From Catelliglobosispora koreensis DSM 44566 (GTDB taxonomy: Bacteria > Actinomycetota > Actinomycetes > Mycobacteriales > Micromonosporaceae): a stretch of DNA of 64,000 bases. The notes beneath the pieces were generated by a model. The model made no database searches, was not told where the DNA came from, and saw nothing but the letters and a program-made list of their open reading frames with translations. Position 1 is the stretch's first letter, and each line of letters begins with the position of its first letter. Made by a program: the position numbers and the translations under genes. Of this stretch, positions 9,336 through 18,340 are shown piece by piece. Where the stretch lies: positions 372,624-436,623 of the forward strand of contig NZ_KB903250.1 in NCBI RefSeq assembly GCF_000379685.1, read 5' to 3'.

Positions 9336-9363
9336 GCTAGCTGTTAGCTGTCAATCAGCTAGC
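9336..9363 (-). terminator. Terminator at the end of the ABC/XRE/DUF4286 operon
   Basis: GCTAGCTG at 9336-9343 pairs perfectly with CAGCTAGC at 9356-9363 across a 12-base loop. The stem overlaps the stop codon of the 9355-9666 gene. Confidence 0.5.
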
Positions 9364-9666
9364 AAAAGCCGCTCTGATCTCACCGGTCGAGCGGGAGACC
9401 CGGATGCTGTCCGAGGGCGGGAACTTAGCCGCGCCCTCAGCACGCAGCTGAACGGCGGCACCAGCCTCATATGCGGCGAACGCCTCCCGCGAAGGGAACA
9501 CGTAACGCGCCTCGAGCCCGCCATCGTCCAATATGGACACTTCAGCGCGCACGGCTCCGCCCAGGCTGACGACCTCGGCCGCGTGCCCGTTCACGAGCCA
9601 TGCGAAGTAGGCCCGTCGCGTGTTCTCGTCATCGATCATGGTGCGGACCGTGTAAACCAGCATCAT
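9355..9666 (-). CDS. DUF4286-family protein
   Basis: 103 residues with no signal peptide. The start LVYTVRTMID...YFAWLVNGHAAEVV followed by a beta-rich segment matches the DUF4286 family, small ferredoxin-like alpha/beta proteins of unknown role. The stop of the upstream regulator gene overlaps this start (TGATG), and GGGAG lies about 4 bases before ATG 9666. Translational coupling suggests it works with the XRE regulator or the ABC exporter. Confidence 0.7.
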   Translation of the reverse strand: MMLVYTVRTMIDDENTRRAYFAWLVNGHAAEVVSLGGAVRAEVSILDDGGLEARYVFPSREAFAAYEAGAAVQLRAEGAAKFPPSDSIRVSRSTGEIRAAFAS

Positions 9667-10592
9667 TGCTCCCATTCGATGTCGATGCCACAGATGCCGT
9701 GCGTGACATTGGTGGCGACCAGATGCACCGTGTTGGAGGCGCCGAGCAGCAACTCGCGCCGGTCGCGGTCAGGCGCGTCGACGGCGTCGCGAGAAAACGA
9801 ATAGCACCGCACCGGCGGGGCATCGGGGTCGAAGGTCACCTGAAGGACGTATTGCCCGACCGGGTGAGCGAACCGCCGGTCGAAGTGGCGTGCCCTGGGT
9901 CCCGGCCCCGGATACACGGTCCGGAATTCCACGATCGCCGTGTCACCGGCCGCGAGCGGTTCGTCGAAGAGCAACTCGACCGCCGTGAACCCCGATTTGG
10001 GGTCCTGCTTGAACTGACCGACCCGGCAGAACTTGACCTCGTCGAGGACGGGCACCGGCCCGTCTTCTTCGTCGGCCCGGAACACGGTGACGAACCGGTC
10101 TATCCCGTCGTTCGCCGCCCGGAAGACCAGGCGCGTCCAGCTCGACCCTTCGCGGCCATCGGCGTCGACCTCGTAAAGGTCGTGCACGCTGAGCCGGATC
10201 AGCTGGTCGGCCGTGGAGGTGTCGATCTCCTCCAGCATCGCCGACAGGCTGTCTACATTGGTCCACAGCTGGGTATCGGCGTAGGACGTGCGCTCCCAGG
10301 ACTTGCGCAGCAGCGTCGTCAGCGAAGCTGACGGGAGCGCGAGCACCTGCTCCAGCATTTTGACCGCGGTCACCGAAACGTCATGGGTCGGCAGCGATTT
10401 GCCGCGCTGCCAGTGGCTCAGCGTCGAAGGGCTCAGCTGAACCCCTGCGGCGGCGAGCTTGCGGCGTAATCGGTCGAGCGACACCCCTCGTTCGGCGATG
10501 GCCGCCCGAAGGGCGCGCGAGAATGGCCCGTGGCGCAGTGCGCGCTCAAGCTCAGATCCCGGCGTAACCCCCACGATCCCTAAGCTTGCCAC
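9663..10592 (-). CDS. XRE-family helix-turn-helix regulator with large C-terminal domain
   Basis: 309 residues, GTG start. The N-terminal HTH (about 24-70) includes LRRKLAAAGVQLSPSTLSHWQRGKSLP, a Cro/C1-type fold. The remaining 230 residues are beta-rich with Arg, Asp and aromatic residues (e.g. WTRLVFRAANDGIDRFVTVFR) and are not a known ligand domain to me. The gene overlaps the end of the ABC transporter gene by 13 bases, so it is in the same operon and may control the exporter. Confidence 0.75.
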   Translation of the reverse strand: MASLGIVGVTPGSELERALRHGPFSRALRAAIAERGVSLDRLRRKLAAAGVQLSPSTLSHWQRGKSLPTHDVSVTAVKMLEQVLALPSASLTTLLRKSWERTSYADTQLWTNVDSLSAMLEEIDTSTADQLIRLSVHDLYEVDADGREGSSWTRLVFRAANDGIDRFVTVFRADEEDGPVPVLDEVKFCRVGQFKQDPKSGFTAVELLFDEPLAAGDTAIVEFRTVYPGPGPRARHFDRRFAHPVGQYVLQVTFDPDAPPVRCYSFSRDAVDAPDRDRRELLLGASNTVHLVATNVTHGICGIDIEWEQ

Positions 10593-12325
10593 GAGCGCCA
10601 GAGCGCCGCGTAAGAGCCATTGGCCGCGACCAGCTCGTGGTGAGATCCCAGCTCAGCGATCTTGCCGTCCTCGACCACGGCCACGCGGTCGGCGTCATGC
10701 GCGGAGAACAGCCGGTGCGCGATGGCGATGACCGTCCGGCCTTCGAGCACCGCGGCCAGCGAACGCTCCAGGTCACGGGCAGCACGGGGGTCGATCAGCG
10801 AGGTCGCCTCGTCGAGCACGAGGGTATGCGGGTCGGCTAGCACGAGCCGGGCGAGCGCGAGCTGCTGCGCCTGGGCGGGCGAAACTTCGTGCTTGCCGCC
10901 ACCGAGCACGGTGTCGAGTCCTTCTGGCAGGTCCTCGACCCAGTCCAGGGCCGCGACGGCGGCCAGGGCCTCCCGCAACTTGGCGTCGCTCGCACTCGGG
11001 GATGCCAGCATCAGGTTCTCGCGGAGCGTACCCAGGAAAATGTGGTGTTCTTGGGTCACGAGCGCGACGTGACCGCGTAGCTCATCCAGCGGCAATTCGA
11101 CCAGTGGCGCGTCGCCGACGGTCACTTCGCCGACCCGGGGTCCATCGATTCCCGCGAGCAGGCGGCCGAGCGTAGATTTTCCGGCGCCAGACGGGCCGAC
11201 CATGGCGAGCCGTTCGCCCGGCGCGATGGTCAGGTCGACTCCGTGCAGCACGTCGCGGCCGTCCACATAGGAATAGCGGACGTCTGTGGCGGAGAGCTGT
11301 TCGCTCGTGGGCTTAACCCCGGTGGGCGAACGGTCGTCGGGCACGAGCGAGACGCCGATCAGCCGGGCCAGCGAGGCTCCAGCGACCTGAAGGTTGTCCA
11401 GCCACATCAGCAGCCGGTCAACCGGCTCGATGAGTTGCTGCACCAGGAACACGGCGGTCACGACCTGGCCGCCGGTCACCCAGCCTTCGATGAAGAACCA
11501 GCCGCCCACCAGCAGGGTCGCCGCCACGGGGATCTGGAAACCCATGTCAGCCATGGGCCAGAAGATCGACCGCAGCCGCAGCGTGGCCCGCTCAGCGCGG
11601 TAGTTCTCCTTCAAATCGTGCATAGTTCGGGCGATCCGGCGCTCTCCGGCACCGTAGGCCTCGGTCGTGCGGGCACCCTCGACCGTCTCGGTCAGCCCGT
11701 CGAGCAGTTCCGAGTTGGTCGCGTTTTCCCGCAAGTAGGCCGGAGTCGCGCGGCGCAGGTACCACCGCGTGGCGAAGATGATGATCGGCGCACCGACGAG
11801 GCACGGCAACGCGAGCTTTGGGGTGAACAGCGCCAGCGCGCCAGCGGTGAGCACGATCGTCACGATGGCGATCAGGGTCTCGGGCACTCCGCGCCGCACG
11901 CTGTGCGCGATCTGGTTGACGTCGCGGCTGGTTCTCGTGACGAGGTCGCCCGTGCCCGCGCGTTCCACGGTGGACAGCGGAATCGCCAGCACCCGGTCAA
12001 CGAAATCTTCACGCAAGTCGGCCAGCACGCGCTCGCCCATGCGGGCTGACGCCATCGCGGCGAACCGGGTCAGAACCGCTTGTACGACAACGAATGCCGC
12101 CAGACCCAGGGCGATGTTGTCCACAGTGGACAGTTGAGCACCCTCGTCCGAGGACACCGCGTCAATGATCATGCCGAGCAGGACCGGGGCGCCCATGCCA
12201 GCCACGGCCGCCAAGCCGTGCAGCACCACCACGGCGGTCATCGGCCGCGCATGCAGGCGCATCAGTTGCCGGGCATAGCGGCGAACTTCGGGACCGTCAG
12301 CGATGGGTAACGCGACGCGGGCCAT
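10580..12325 (-). CDS. ABC exporter half-transporter, catalytic subunit (canonical Walker A/B, degenerate signature)
   Basis: 581 residues: a six-helix ABC transmembrane domain (about 1-320) and an ATPase domain (about 340-581). Walker A GPSGAGKST (377-385), Walker B LVLDEATSLID (502-512) and the switch His (537) are intact. The signature motif is broken: EVSPAQAQQ (480-488) replaces LSGGQ. The start is ATG 12325, with AGGAGG 6 bases upstream. It follows its partner by 1 base. Together they should form a heterodimeric exporter; see the partner entry. Substrate unknown. Confidence 0.88.
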   Translation of the reverse strand: MARVALPIADGPEVRRYARQLMRLHARPMTAVVVLHGLAAVAGMGAPVLLGMIIDAVSSDEGAQLSTVDNIALGLAAFVVVQAVLTRFAAMASARMGERVLADLREDFVDRVLAIPLSTVERAGTGDLVTRTSRDVNQIAHSVRRGVPETLIAIVTIVLTAGALALFTPKLALPCLVGAPIIIFATRWYLRRATPAYLRENATNSELLDGLTETVEGARTTEAYGAGERRIARTMHDLKENYRAERATLRLRSIFWPMADMGFQIPVAATLLVGGWFFIEGWVTGGQVVTAVFLVQQLIEPVDRLLMWLDNLQVAGASLARLIGVSLVPDDRSPTGVKPTSEQLSATDVRYSYVDGRDVLHGVDLTIAPGERLAMVGPSGAGKSTLGRLLAGIDGPRVGEVTVGDAPLVELPLDELRGHVALVTQEHHIFLGTLRENLMLASPSASDAKLREALAAVAALDWVEDLPEGLDTVLGGGKHEVSPAQAQQLALARLVLADPHTLVLDEATSLIDPRAARDLERSLAAVLEGRTVIAIAHRLFSAHDADRVAVVEDGKIAELGSHHELVAANGSYAALWRSWQA

Positions 12326-12326
12326 G

Positions 12327-14030
12327 TCAGTCCTCCTCTCGCGTGACGACCGCACGGTAACGGGGCTCGGAAGCCAGCAGTTCCTTGTGCGTGCCTTCGG
12401 CGATCACTTTGCCGTCTTCGGCGTAGGCCACCCACGCGCTCTGATCGAGCACGAGAGGGCTGGTCGTGGTGATGAGCGTGGTCTTGCCCGCCCGGAAACC
12501 CGCCAGGCGGCTGGCGATGCGGGCCTCGGTGTGCGCGTCGACCGCGCTCGTGGGCTCGACCAGGATGAGTGTCGGCGCGTCCGACATGAGCGCACGGGCG
12601 AGCCGCAGCCGCTGTTGCTGGCCACCGGAGAACTCGCGTCCACGTTCGGCGACCCACGCGTCCAAGCCTTCCGGCAGGGCGTCGATGATTTCACCCGCAC
12701 TCGCGGTGTGGATCGCTTCCATGATCCGTTCCTCGTCGCCGGTCGCCCGCGGATCCAGTTCTTCCCGCAGGACGCCCGTGAAGAGCCGGGAGTTGTTGTC
12801 GGACACCAGAATCCGCTCGCGGACCGCCGCACGCGTGGCTTCCGCCAGCGAAACGCCGCCGAGGGTTACCTCGCCGTCGGTGTAGCGGCCCAGGCGGTCG
12901 GCGATCTCCGCGGCGTCCTCGGGGCGGTCCGTGACGAGTGCGGTCATGATCCCGGGACGGATCGTCAAGCCGGACTTGACATCCACTAGCGTCGCTGGAA
13001 TTGAGGGCAGCGGCACCGGGTCCAGTGGATCGTTGATTTCCGGCTGAAGCCGCAAGACTTTCAGCACGCGGCTCGCCGCGACGTGGCCACGCGTGAACTT
13101 GTCCAGCGCTTCGCCAAACGTCCTAAGCGGAACGACAAGGAAGATGGCGACGCCGTAGAACGACACCAGCTCACCGGGCGTGATGGCACCGGCGATCACT
13201 TCACGAGCGCCGAGCCAAGTCACGAGAGTCATGAACAACCCGGGCACCAGCATCTGCGCGGCTTCCAGCAGTGAGGTCACCTTCGCCGCGTGCACGCCGC
13301 TCTCCCGCAGCCTCTGCGACTCCTCGCGGAAGCGTTGCGAGAACACGAGTTCGCCACCGATGCCGCGCAGCACGCGCAGTCCGGAGACGATGTCGACCGC
13401 GCGGCCCGTCAGCTCACCCTGCTGGTGCCGGTAGGCCACCTGCCGCTGATGCATTGGCTTGACGAGCGTTCCGATGATCAGCAGCGCGACGGGAACGCCG
13501 AGGATAACCACCAGGCCAAGTTTCAGCGAAGCGCTGAGCAAAATGATCGCGACCGTGACGACGGTGATGACAGCGCCGGAAAACCGGGCCGTGATGTCGA
13601 GCGCGTTGCCGATGTGGCTGGTGTCGGAGGCACCAATCGCGACGACTTCACCCGTGGCCATCCGTTTGGGCAAAGTCGCACCCAGGTCGTTGGTGCGTTT
13701 GATCGTCGCCTGCACGGTGCGGAACGAGCCCGACAAGAAGTTGAAGACCGCGTTGCGGTGCCGGGCCACACCCGACAACGTCTGGACGAGTGCCAGCAAG
13801 ATAAAAGCTCCAGCCCACCAGGCCAGAGCTTCGGGGTCCCGCTGCACGGCAACGGCGTCAATGCCGTTGCCCAGCACGATCGGCAAAAGTGCGCCGCTGA
13901 CCATCCACATAATGCCGAAGGCCACGCCCAGCGAGATCGTGCCTAGCTGCTGTTTACCGAGCCACCACAGATACCTGGTAGCTGATCTGTCATCGGGAAT
14001 GCCGGGATCGGCAACAGGTAAGGGACGCAT
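12327..14030 (-). CDS. ABC exporter half-transporter, partner subunit with lost Walker A, Walker B and switch His
   Basis: 567 residues: membrane domain (about 1-315) plus ATPase-like domain. Where Walker A should be (about 360-372) the sequence is ALVTDRPEDAA, with no GxxGxGKS/T. Walker B reads LILVEPTSAVD (488-498), so the magnesium-binding Asp is Val. The switch His is replaced (LITTTSP, about 520). The signature FSGGQ (467-471) is perfect. This subunit probably cannot hydrolyse ATP itself but completes the active site of the downstream subunit. First gene of a four-gene operon. Confidence 0.85.
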   Translation of the reverse strand: MRPLPVADPGIPDDRSATRYLWWLGKQQLGTISLGVAFGIMWMVSGALLPIVLGNGIDAVAVQRDPEALAWWAGAFILLALVQTLSGVARHRNAVFNFLSGSFRTVQATIKRTNDLGATLPKRMATGEVVAIGASDTSHIGNALDITARFSGAVITVVTVAIILLSASLKLGLVVILGVPVALLIIGTLVKPMHQRQVAYRHQQGELTGRAVDIVSGLRVLRGIGGELVFSQRFREESQRLRESGVHAAKVTSLLEAAQMLVPGLFMTLVTWLGAREVIAGAITPGELVSFYGVAIFLVVPLRTFGEALDKFTRGHVAASRVLKVLRLQPEINDPLDPVPLPSIPATLVDVKSGLTIRPGIMTALVTDRPEDAAEIADRLGRYTDGEVTLGGVSLAEATRAAVRERILVSDNNSRLFTGVLREELDPRATGDEERIMEAIHTASAGEIIDALPEGLDAWVAERGREFSGGQQQRLRLARALMSDAPTLILVEPTSAVDAHTEARIASRLAGFRAGKTTLITTTSPLVLDQSAWVAYAEDGKVIAEGTHKELLASEPRYRAVVTREED

Positions 14031-14097
14031 AGCGAAGGCGAACTTACTCCACCGTTTGGGGGTCCCGCCACTGAATTTCGGCCGCTAGGGTGCGAGG

Positions 14098-14760
14098 GTG
14101 ATCTTACGGGCCGTGCTCTTTGATCTATATGACACCCTCATCAAAAGCTCCGGGCCGAAACGCTTCGCGCAGGTGTCGCGAGACATGGGCGCCGCGCTCG
14201 GTGTGGACCCCGAGGACTTCCGCCAGCTGTTCGCCCAGACGGGACGCGAACGGATGCGCGGCGAACTCGGCACGGTCGAAGAAACCTTACGCACCTTGGC
14301 TCTTCGCCTCGGCAGCACACCCACCGAGAGCGCGATCAGGTTCGCCGCAGTGATGTGGCAGCGCATGCATCACGACGTGCTGTGGCCCACCCCGGCGACG
14401 CTGTCGTTATTGGACACTCTGCGCGCCAAGCGACTCAAACTCGGCCTCGTCAGCAACGCCAGTGAAGAGTCCGCCCTGCTGTGGCCGAAACAGCCGATGG
14501 CAGCCCGGTTCCGGGTCACCGTCTTCTCTTGTGACGTCGGCCTCCTCAAGCCCGACCCCGCGATCTACAAAGTCGCGTGCACCGACCTGCGCGTGAAGCC
14601 CGAGAACTGCATCTATGTCGGGGACAACGCCGACGAAGAACTCGCCGGAGCGCAATCACTGGGAATGCGTGCCCTGCGCACCACCGAGCACCGCGACGGA
14701 CCCGCCTGGGCAGGCGAATCCATCAGGCGGCTCACCGATCTCATAGATCTACTGGAGTGA
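14098..14760 (+). CDS. HAD-superfamily hydrolase
   Basis: 220 residues, GTG start. All HAD motifs are present: motif I FDLYDTL near the N-terminus (nucleophile Asp), motif II in LVSNAS, motif III Lys in LLKPDPAIY and motif IV GDNADEEL. A helical cap lies between motifs I and II, as in phosphatases of small metabolites. The substrate is unknown. The 3' end overlaps the convergent small gene by 20 bases. Confidence 0.85.
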   Translation: MILRAVLFDLYDTLIKSSGPKRFAQVSRDMGAALGVDPEDFRQLFAQTGRERMRGELGTVEETLRTLALRLGSTPTESAIRFAAVMWQRMHHDVLWPTPATLSLLDTLRAKRLKLGLVSNASEESALLWPKQPMAARFRVTVFSCDVGLLKPDPAIYKVACTDLRVKPENCIYVGDNADEELAGAQSLGMRALRTTEHRDGPAWAGESIRRLTDLIDLLE

Positions 14761-14992
14761 AATCCCAGGCGTGTGCCGACCGGGCCTCTAATCCCGCCGG
14801 GATATCCGGCATGGAAGCCGGTGCGCCATGCCAGCGGGAAATCACCACGACCCGATGATCCGTCGAGGAGAACACCTCCGTGCTGACGTGGTTGAGCTCG
14901 TGGCGCAGCGCCGGCACGGCAACGTCGCAAACCCAGTGCAGCAGCGCTTCGAAGGTGCGCGGATAGCCCCGCACCTCCCACATTCGAACCAT
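14741..14992 (-). CDS. Small conserved protein downstream of tsaD
   Basis: 83 residues, ATG at 14992 overlapping the tsaD stop (TGATG). It is Trp/His rich (MWEVRGYP, VVVISRWHG, AHAWDFTPVDL) with a predicted beta-alpha-beta pattern like the ferredoxin-like fold of antibiotic-monooxygenase-type proteins. That resemblance is weak and the function is unknown. It is the last gene of the tsaB-rimI-tsaD operon. Confidence 0.65.
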   Translation of the reverse strand: MVRMWEVRGYPRTFEALLHWVCDVAVPALRHELNHVSTEVFSSTDHRVVVISRWHGAPASMPDIPAGLEARSAHAWDFTPVDL

Positions 14993-16035
14993 CACACGGC
15001 TATTGTGCCCACACCGAGAGCTGAATCGGCAGGAAAGTCCATTCGCGACGGTGGAGCACCGGCCGCGACCAGGTGGGAGCCGAGCGCGGCCACCATCGCT
15101 CCGTTGTCGGTGCACAGCTTCGGCCGCGGCACGCGGACGGTGATGCCGTGCTTGGCGGCCCGTTCCTCGGCCATCGCGCGCAGCCGGGAATTCGCGGCCA
15201 CGCCGCCGCCGATGATGAGCGTGTTGATGCCGGTGTAACGGCACGCGTCCAGGGCTTTCATGGTCAGCACGTCACAGACCGCTTCCTGGAATGACGCCGC
15301 GACATCGTTGATGGGCAACGGCTCTCCGGCCGCCTCCCGGCTCTCGACCCAGCGCGCGACCGCTGTCTTAAGCCCGGAGAACGAGAAGTTGAACCGGTGC
15401 TCGGCGAAGTCACGTGTCGCGGTCAGTCCGCGCGGAAAGCCAATCGTGGCAACACCTTCGCGCGCGGCCCGGTCGATAACCGGCCCGCCCGGAAACGGCA
15501 TGCCCAGCAGGCGGGCCACCTTGTCGAACGCCTCGCCGGCGGCATCGTCGATGGTGGCACCCATCGGTTCCACGCCCTTGGTCAGATCATCGACCCGCAG
15601 CAGCGACGAGTGGCCACCCGAGACCAGAAGCGCGATCGCCGGTTCCGTGATCGGCCCGTGTTCGAGCGTGTCCACGGCGACGTGAGCCGCGAGATGATTC
15701 ACGCCGTAGATGGGTTTCTCCGCCGCCAGCGCTAGCCCTTTGGCTCCGGCGACGCCGACGAGCAGAGCGCCCGCCAGCCCAGGCCCGGCGGTCACCGCGA
15801 TCGCGTCGACGTCGTGTAGCGTCACGCCCGCGTCGCTCAAGGCCCGCCTGATGGTCGGCACCATGGCTTCCAGGTGTGCCCGGCTCGCGACCTCTGGCAC
15901 CACCCCGCCGAAACGCGCGTGTTCGTCCACACTGGACGCTAGGGCGTCAGCGAGCAGGGTATGCCCCCGCACAATGCCGACCCCGGTTTCGTCACAGCTC
16001 GTCTCTATCCCGAGGACGAGCGGCTCTTCAGGCAT
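14992..16035 (-). CDS. tsaD: tRNA N6-threonylcarbamoyladenosine (t6A) synthase subunit TsaD
   Basis: 347 residues, usual length. With TsaB and TsaE it transfers threonylcarbamoyl from its AMP ester to A37 of tRNAs reading ANN codons. It has [11 protein letters not shown] at the N-terminus, the metal-binding HxxxH in NHLAAHV and SGGHSSL, the ASKHA nucleotide fold signature. It overlaps rimI by 8 bases in the operon tsaB-rimI-tsaD. Confidence 0.97.
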   Translation of the reverse strand: MPEEPLVLGIETSCDETGVGIVRGHTLLADALASSVDEHARFGGVVPEVASRAHLEAMVPTIRRALSDAGVTLHDVDAIAVTAGPGLAGALLVGVAGAKGLALAAEKPIYGVNHLAAHVAVDTLEHGPITEPAIALLVSGGHSSLLRVDDLTKGVEPMGATIDDAAGEAFDKVARLLGMPFPGGPVIDRAAREGVATIGFPRGLTATRDFAEHRFNFSFSGLKTAVARWVESREAAGEPLPINDVAASFQEAVCDVLTMKALDACRYTGINTLIIGGGVAANSRLRAMAEERAAKHGITVRVPRPKLCTDNGAMVAALGSHLVAAGAPPSRMDFPADSALGVGTIAV

Positions 16036-16474
16036 CCCTTAGCTCCAGCTGCATGACCAACGCGTCGGTGTTGGTCGGCTGGTAGTAGCCCCGCCGCACG
16101 CCGACAACCTCGAACCCATAAGCGGCGTAAAGCTTTTGCGCCGCAACGTTATCCGCCGCCACTTCGAGCAGCACTTCGTGCACCCGGTGGCGTCGTGCCT
16201 CCGCGAGCAGCACATCCATCAGCGCACGGGCGATTCCTCGCCGCTGCGCGTCGCGCCGTACCGCGATGTTGTTAATCCACGCCTCGTCCTGGCCAACCGC
16301 CAGCCCCGCGTAGCCGAGGATCGCCCCGTCATCCTCCGTCGCGACCAGGTAGTGATGCCCGTTGGCCAGCTCGTTCCAGAACATCGGCGCTGACCAGGCT
16401 TCCTTGCCGAACAGATCGTTCTCGATCGGCAAGAGATCTTCGATCTGCCACCAGCGCAGGCGTTCAATGTTCAT
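16028..16474 (-). CDS. rimI: Ribosomal-protein S18 alanine N-acetyltransferase
   Basis: 148 residues with one GNAT domain. The acetyl-CoA loop reads [13 protein letters not shown], followed by the [24 protein letters not shown] segment (given here in part as two motifs: LLEVAADN and LYAAYGFE) that defines the RimI group. It overlaps tsaB by 4 bases (ATGA) and tsaD by 8 bases, the standard actinobacterial arrangement. Confidence 0.93.
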   Translation of the reverse strand: MNIERLRWWQIEDLLPIENDLFGKEAWSAPMFWNELANGHHYLVATEDDGAILGYAGLAVGQDEAWINNIAVRRDAQRRGIARALMDVLLAEARRHRVHEVLLEVAADNVAAQKLYAAYGFEVVGVRRGYYQPTNTDALVMQLELRDA

Positions 16475-17136
16475 GTGAGCACCGGTTTCCGGGTGGACGG
16501 CTCGACAGCGTCCGGCTTACGCAGGTAAAGCGGAGTCAGCTGTTCGCTGGGCGCCTGCCGCCGGACGCGGTCCGCCGCGAGCCGGGCCAGCTGCAGCGCG
16601 GGTGGATAAAGCGGATCGCTCACGCTCACACCCAGGACGTCGGCATAACGCTGAGCCCCTTCGCCCACCCCGGCCGCGATCCCCTCGGCCACGAGAAGGG
16701 GCGCGAGGTCCGCCGGTTTTTCCACACCCGCGGGGGTACGCGGTGAGCCGTCCCGATAAAGACCCCAGTAGACCTCACGGCGCCTCGCGTCGGTCGCGAC
16801 GAGCACATCACCGCTGGTCGCGGCGCCTAAGGCATCAAGAGTGCCCACGCCATAGGTGGGAATATCGAGGGCCAGACTGAAGGTCGCCGCGGTCACGAGA
16901 CCCGCCCGCAACCCGGTATAAGGCCCAGGCCCGACCCCGGCAGCGATCGCTGACAGACCGGTCACGCTCTTTCCCGTGCTCGCGAACAGGTCCTGAATCT
17001 GGGCGGCCAGCAGCTCGCCATGCGCGCGGGCGTTGATGGTGACACGTTCGGCCAGGAGGTGCTCGCCATCAACGGAGACCTCGGCGAGACCCGCCGTGAT
17101 CGCCGGCGTGGCCGTGTCCAAAACCAGCAAGAGCAC
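16471..17136 (-). CDS. tsaB: t6A synthesis protein TsaB
   Basis: 221 residues from GTG 17136. TsaB is an ASKHA-fold partner that holds TsaD in the t6A complex. It begins with LVLDTATPAITAGL and has GVGPGPYTGLRAG at about 85, the family signature. An in-frame ATG at 17160 would add residues with no homology to the family start, so the GTG is preferred. Head of the operon, divergent from alr across a 97-bp promoter region. Confidence 0.92.
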   Translation of the reverse strand: MLLLVLDTATPAITAGLAEVSVDGEHLLAERVTINARAHGELLAAQIQDLFASTGKSVTGLSAIAAGVGPGPYTGLRAGLVTAATFSLALDIPTYGVGTLDALGAATSGDVLVATDARRREVYWGLYRDGSPRTPAGVEKPADLAPLLVAEGIAAGVGEGAQRYADVLGVSVSDPLYPPALQLARLAADRVRRQAPSEQLTPLYLRKPDAVEPSTRKPVLT

Positions 17137-17233
17137 GTGCTTCAGCCTAAACCACCGCACTGCTCACTTCCCAACTGATCAGCACGCGGGTCACTTGATC
17201 TGACAGTGCGGAGGCTCCAGCTATCGTGGTGAC

Positions 17234-18340
17234 ATGTGGCAGGCCGAAATCTCCGTCGACCTCGACGCCATCCGGGGCAACACCGCCCTGCTCAAGCGCG
17301 GAACTTCCGCCGAAGTGATGGCTGTGGTCAAGGCGGACGGTTACGGGCACGGCGCCGTGGAGTCAGCACGGGCCGCCCTTGAAGGCGGGGCCACCTGGCT
17401 GGGCACAGCCACGCTGGGCGAAGCTGCCGTCTTGCGCGCCGCCGGACTGCGTGCGCCGATCTTGGCCTGGCTCTGGACCGCTGGCACTCCGCTCACCGCC
17501 GCCGTTGAAGGCGACATCGACCTCGGCGTGTCCACGCTGGGGCAGCTCGCCACCGTCATCGCCGCGGCGCGTGAGGCGGGGCGCTCACTGCGTACCCACT
17601 TGAAAATCGACACGGGCTTGAGCCGCAGCGGAGCTGGAGCGACCGACTGGCCGGTGCTGGTCGAGGTCGCGGCCAAAGCCCAAACCGACGGCTTCATCGA
17701 GGTGACGGGCGTTTGGAGTCACTTCGCGTGCGCTGACACGCCCGGGCACCCGAGCATCGACAGCCAGCTGGCCGCGTTTGACGACGGGCTAACGGTCGCA
17801 CGGCGGTTCGGCATTGAGCCCCAGCTGCGTCACATGGCCAACTCCCCCGCGCTGCTGACGCGGCCAGACAGTCACTTCGACCTCGTGCGGGCCGGGATCG
17901 CGACTTACGGCCTGTCGCCCATCGAGGGTTCACAGTTTGGCTTACGGCCTGCCATGACGGCTCGGGCCAGAATCCTTACCGCCAAACGGGTTCCGGAGGG
18001 CCAGGGTGTCTCTTATGGACACACGTATGTGACTTCCGCTCCTTCCACGCTCGCTGTGGTCCCGCTCGGTTATGGCGACGGCGTGCCGCGCAGTGCGTCA
18101 TCGGTGGGGCCGGTGCTGATTAACGGGCGCCGTTTCACTATCGCTGGCCGCGTTTGCATGGACCAGTTCGTGGTCGACTGCGGTGATGCCGATGTGCACG
18201 AAGGAGATCTGGCCATCCTATTTGGACCCGGCGATCACGGCGAACCAACGGCCGACGACTGGGCTCGTGCGGCGGGCACAATAAACTATGAAATCGTGAC
18301 CAGATTCGGAAGTTCCCGTGTCAGCCGAATCTACGTCTAA
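17234..18340 (+). CDS. alr: Alanine racemase
   Basis: 368 residues, ATG start. PLP enzyme that makes D-alanine for peptidoglycan. The PLP-binding Lys (K33) is in AVVKADGYGHGA. The second catalytic base Tyr is in VSYGHTYVT, followed by LPLGYGDG-type sequence (VPLGYGDGVPR). Next to t6A genes as in mycobacteria. The downstream hydrolase overlaps its end by 23 bases. Confidence 0.97.
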   Translation: MWQAEISVDLDAIRGNTALLKRGTSAEVMAVVKADGYGHGAVESARAALEGGATWLGTATLGEAAVLRAAGLRAPILAWLWTAGTPLTAAVEGDIDLGVSTLGQLATVIAAAREAGRSLRTHLKIDTGLSRSGAGATDWPVLVEVAAKAQTDGFIEVTGVWSHFACADTPGHPSIDSQLAAFDDGLTVARRFGIEPQLRHMANSPALLTRPDSHFDLVRAGIATYGLSPIEGSQFGLRPAMTARARILTAKRVPEGQGVSYGHTYVTSAPSTLAVVPLGYGDGVPRSASSVGPVLINGRRFTIAGRVCMDQFVVDCGDADVHEGDLAILFGPGDHGEPTADDWARAAGTINYEIVTRFGSSRVSRIYV

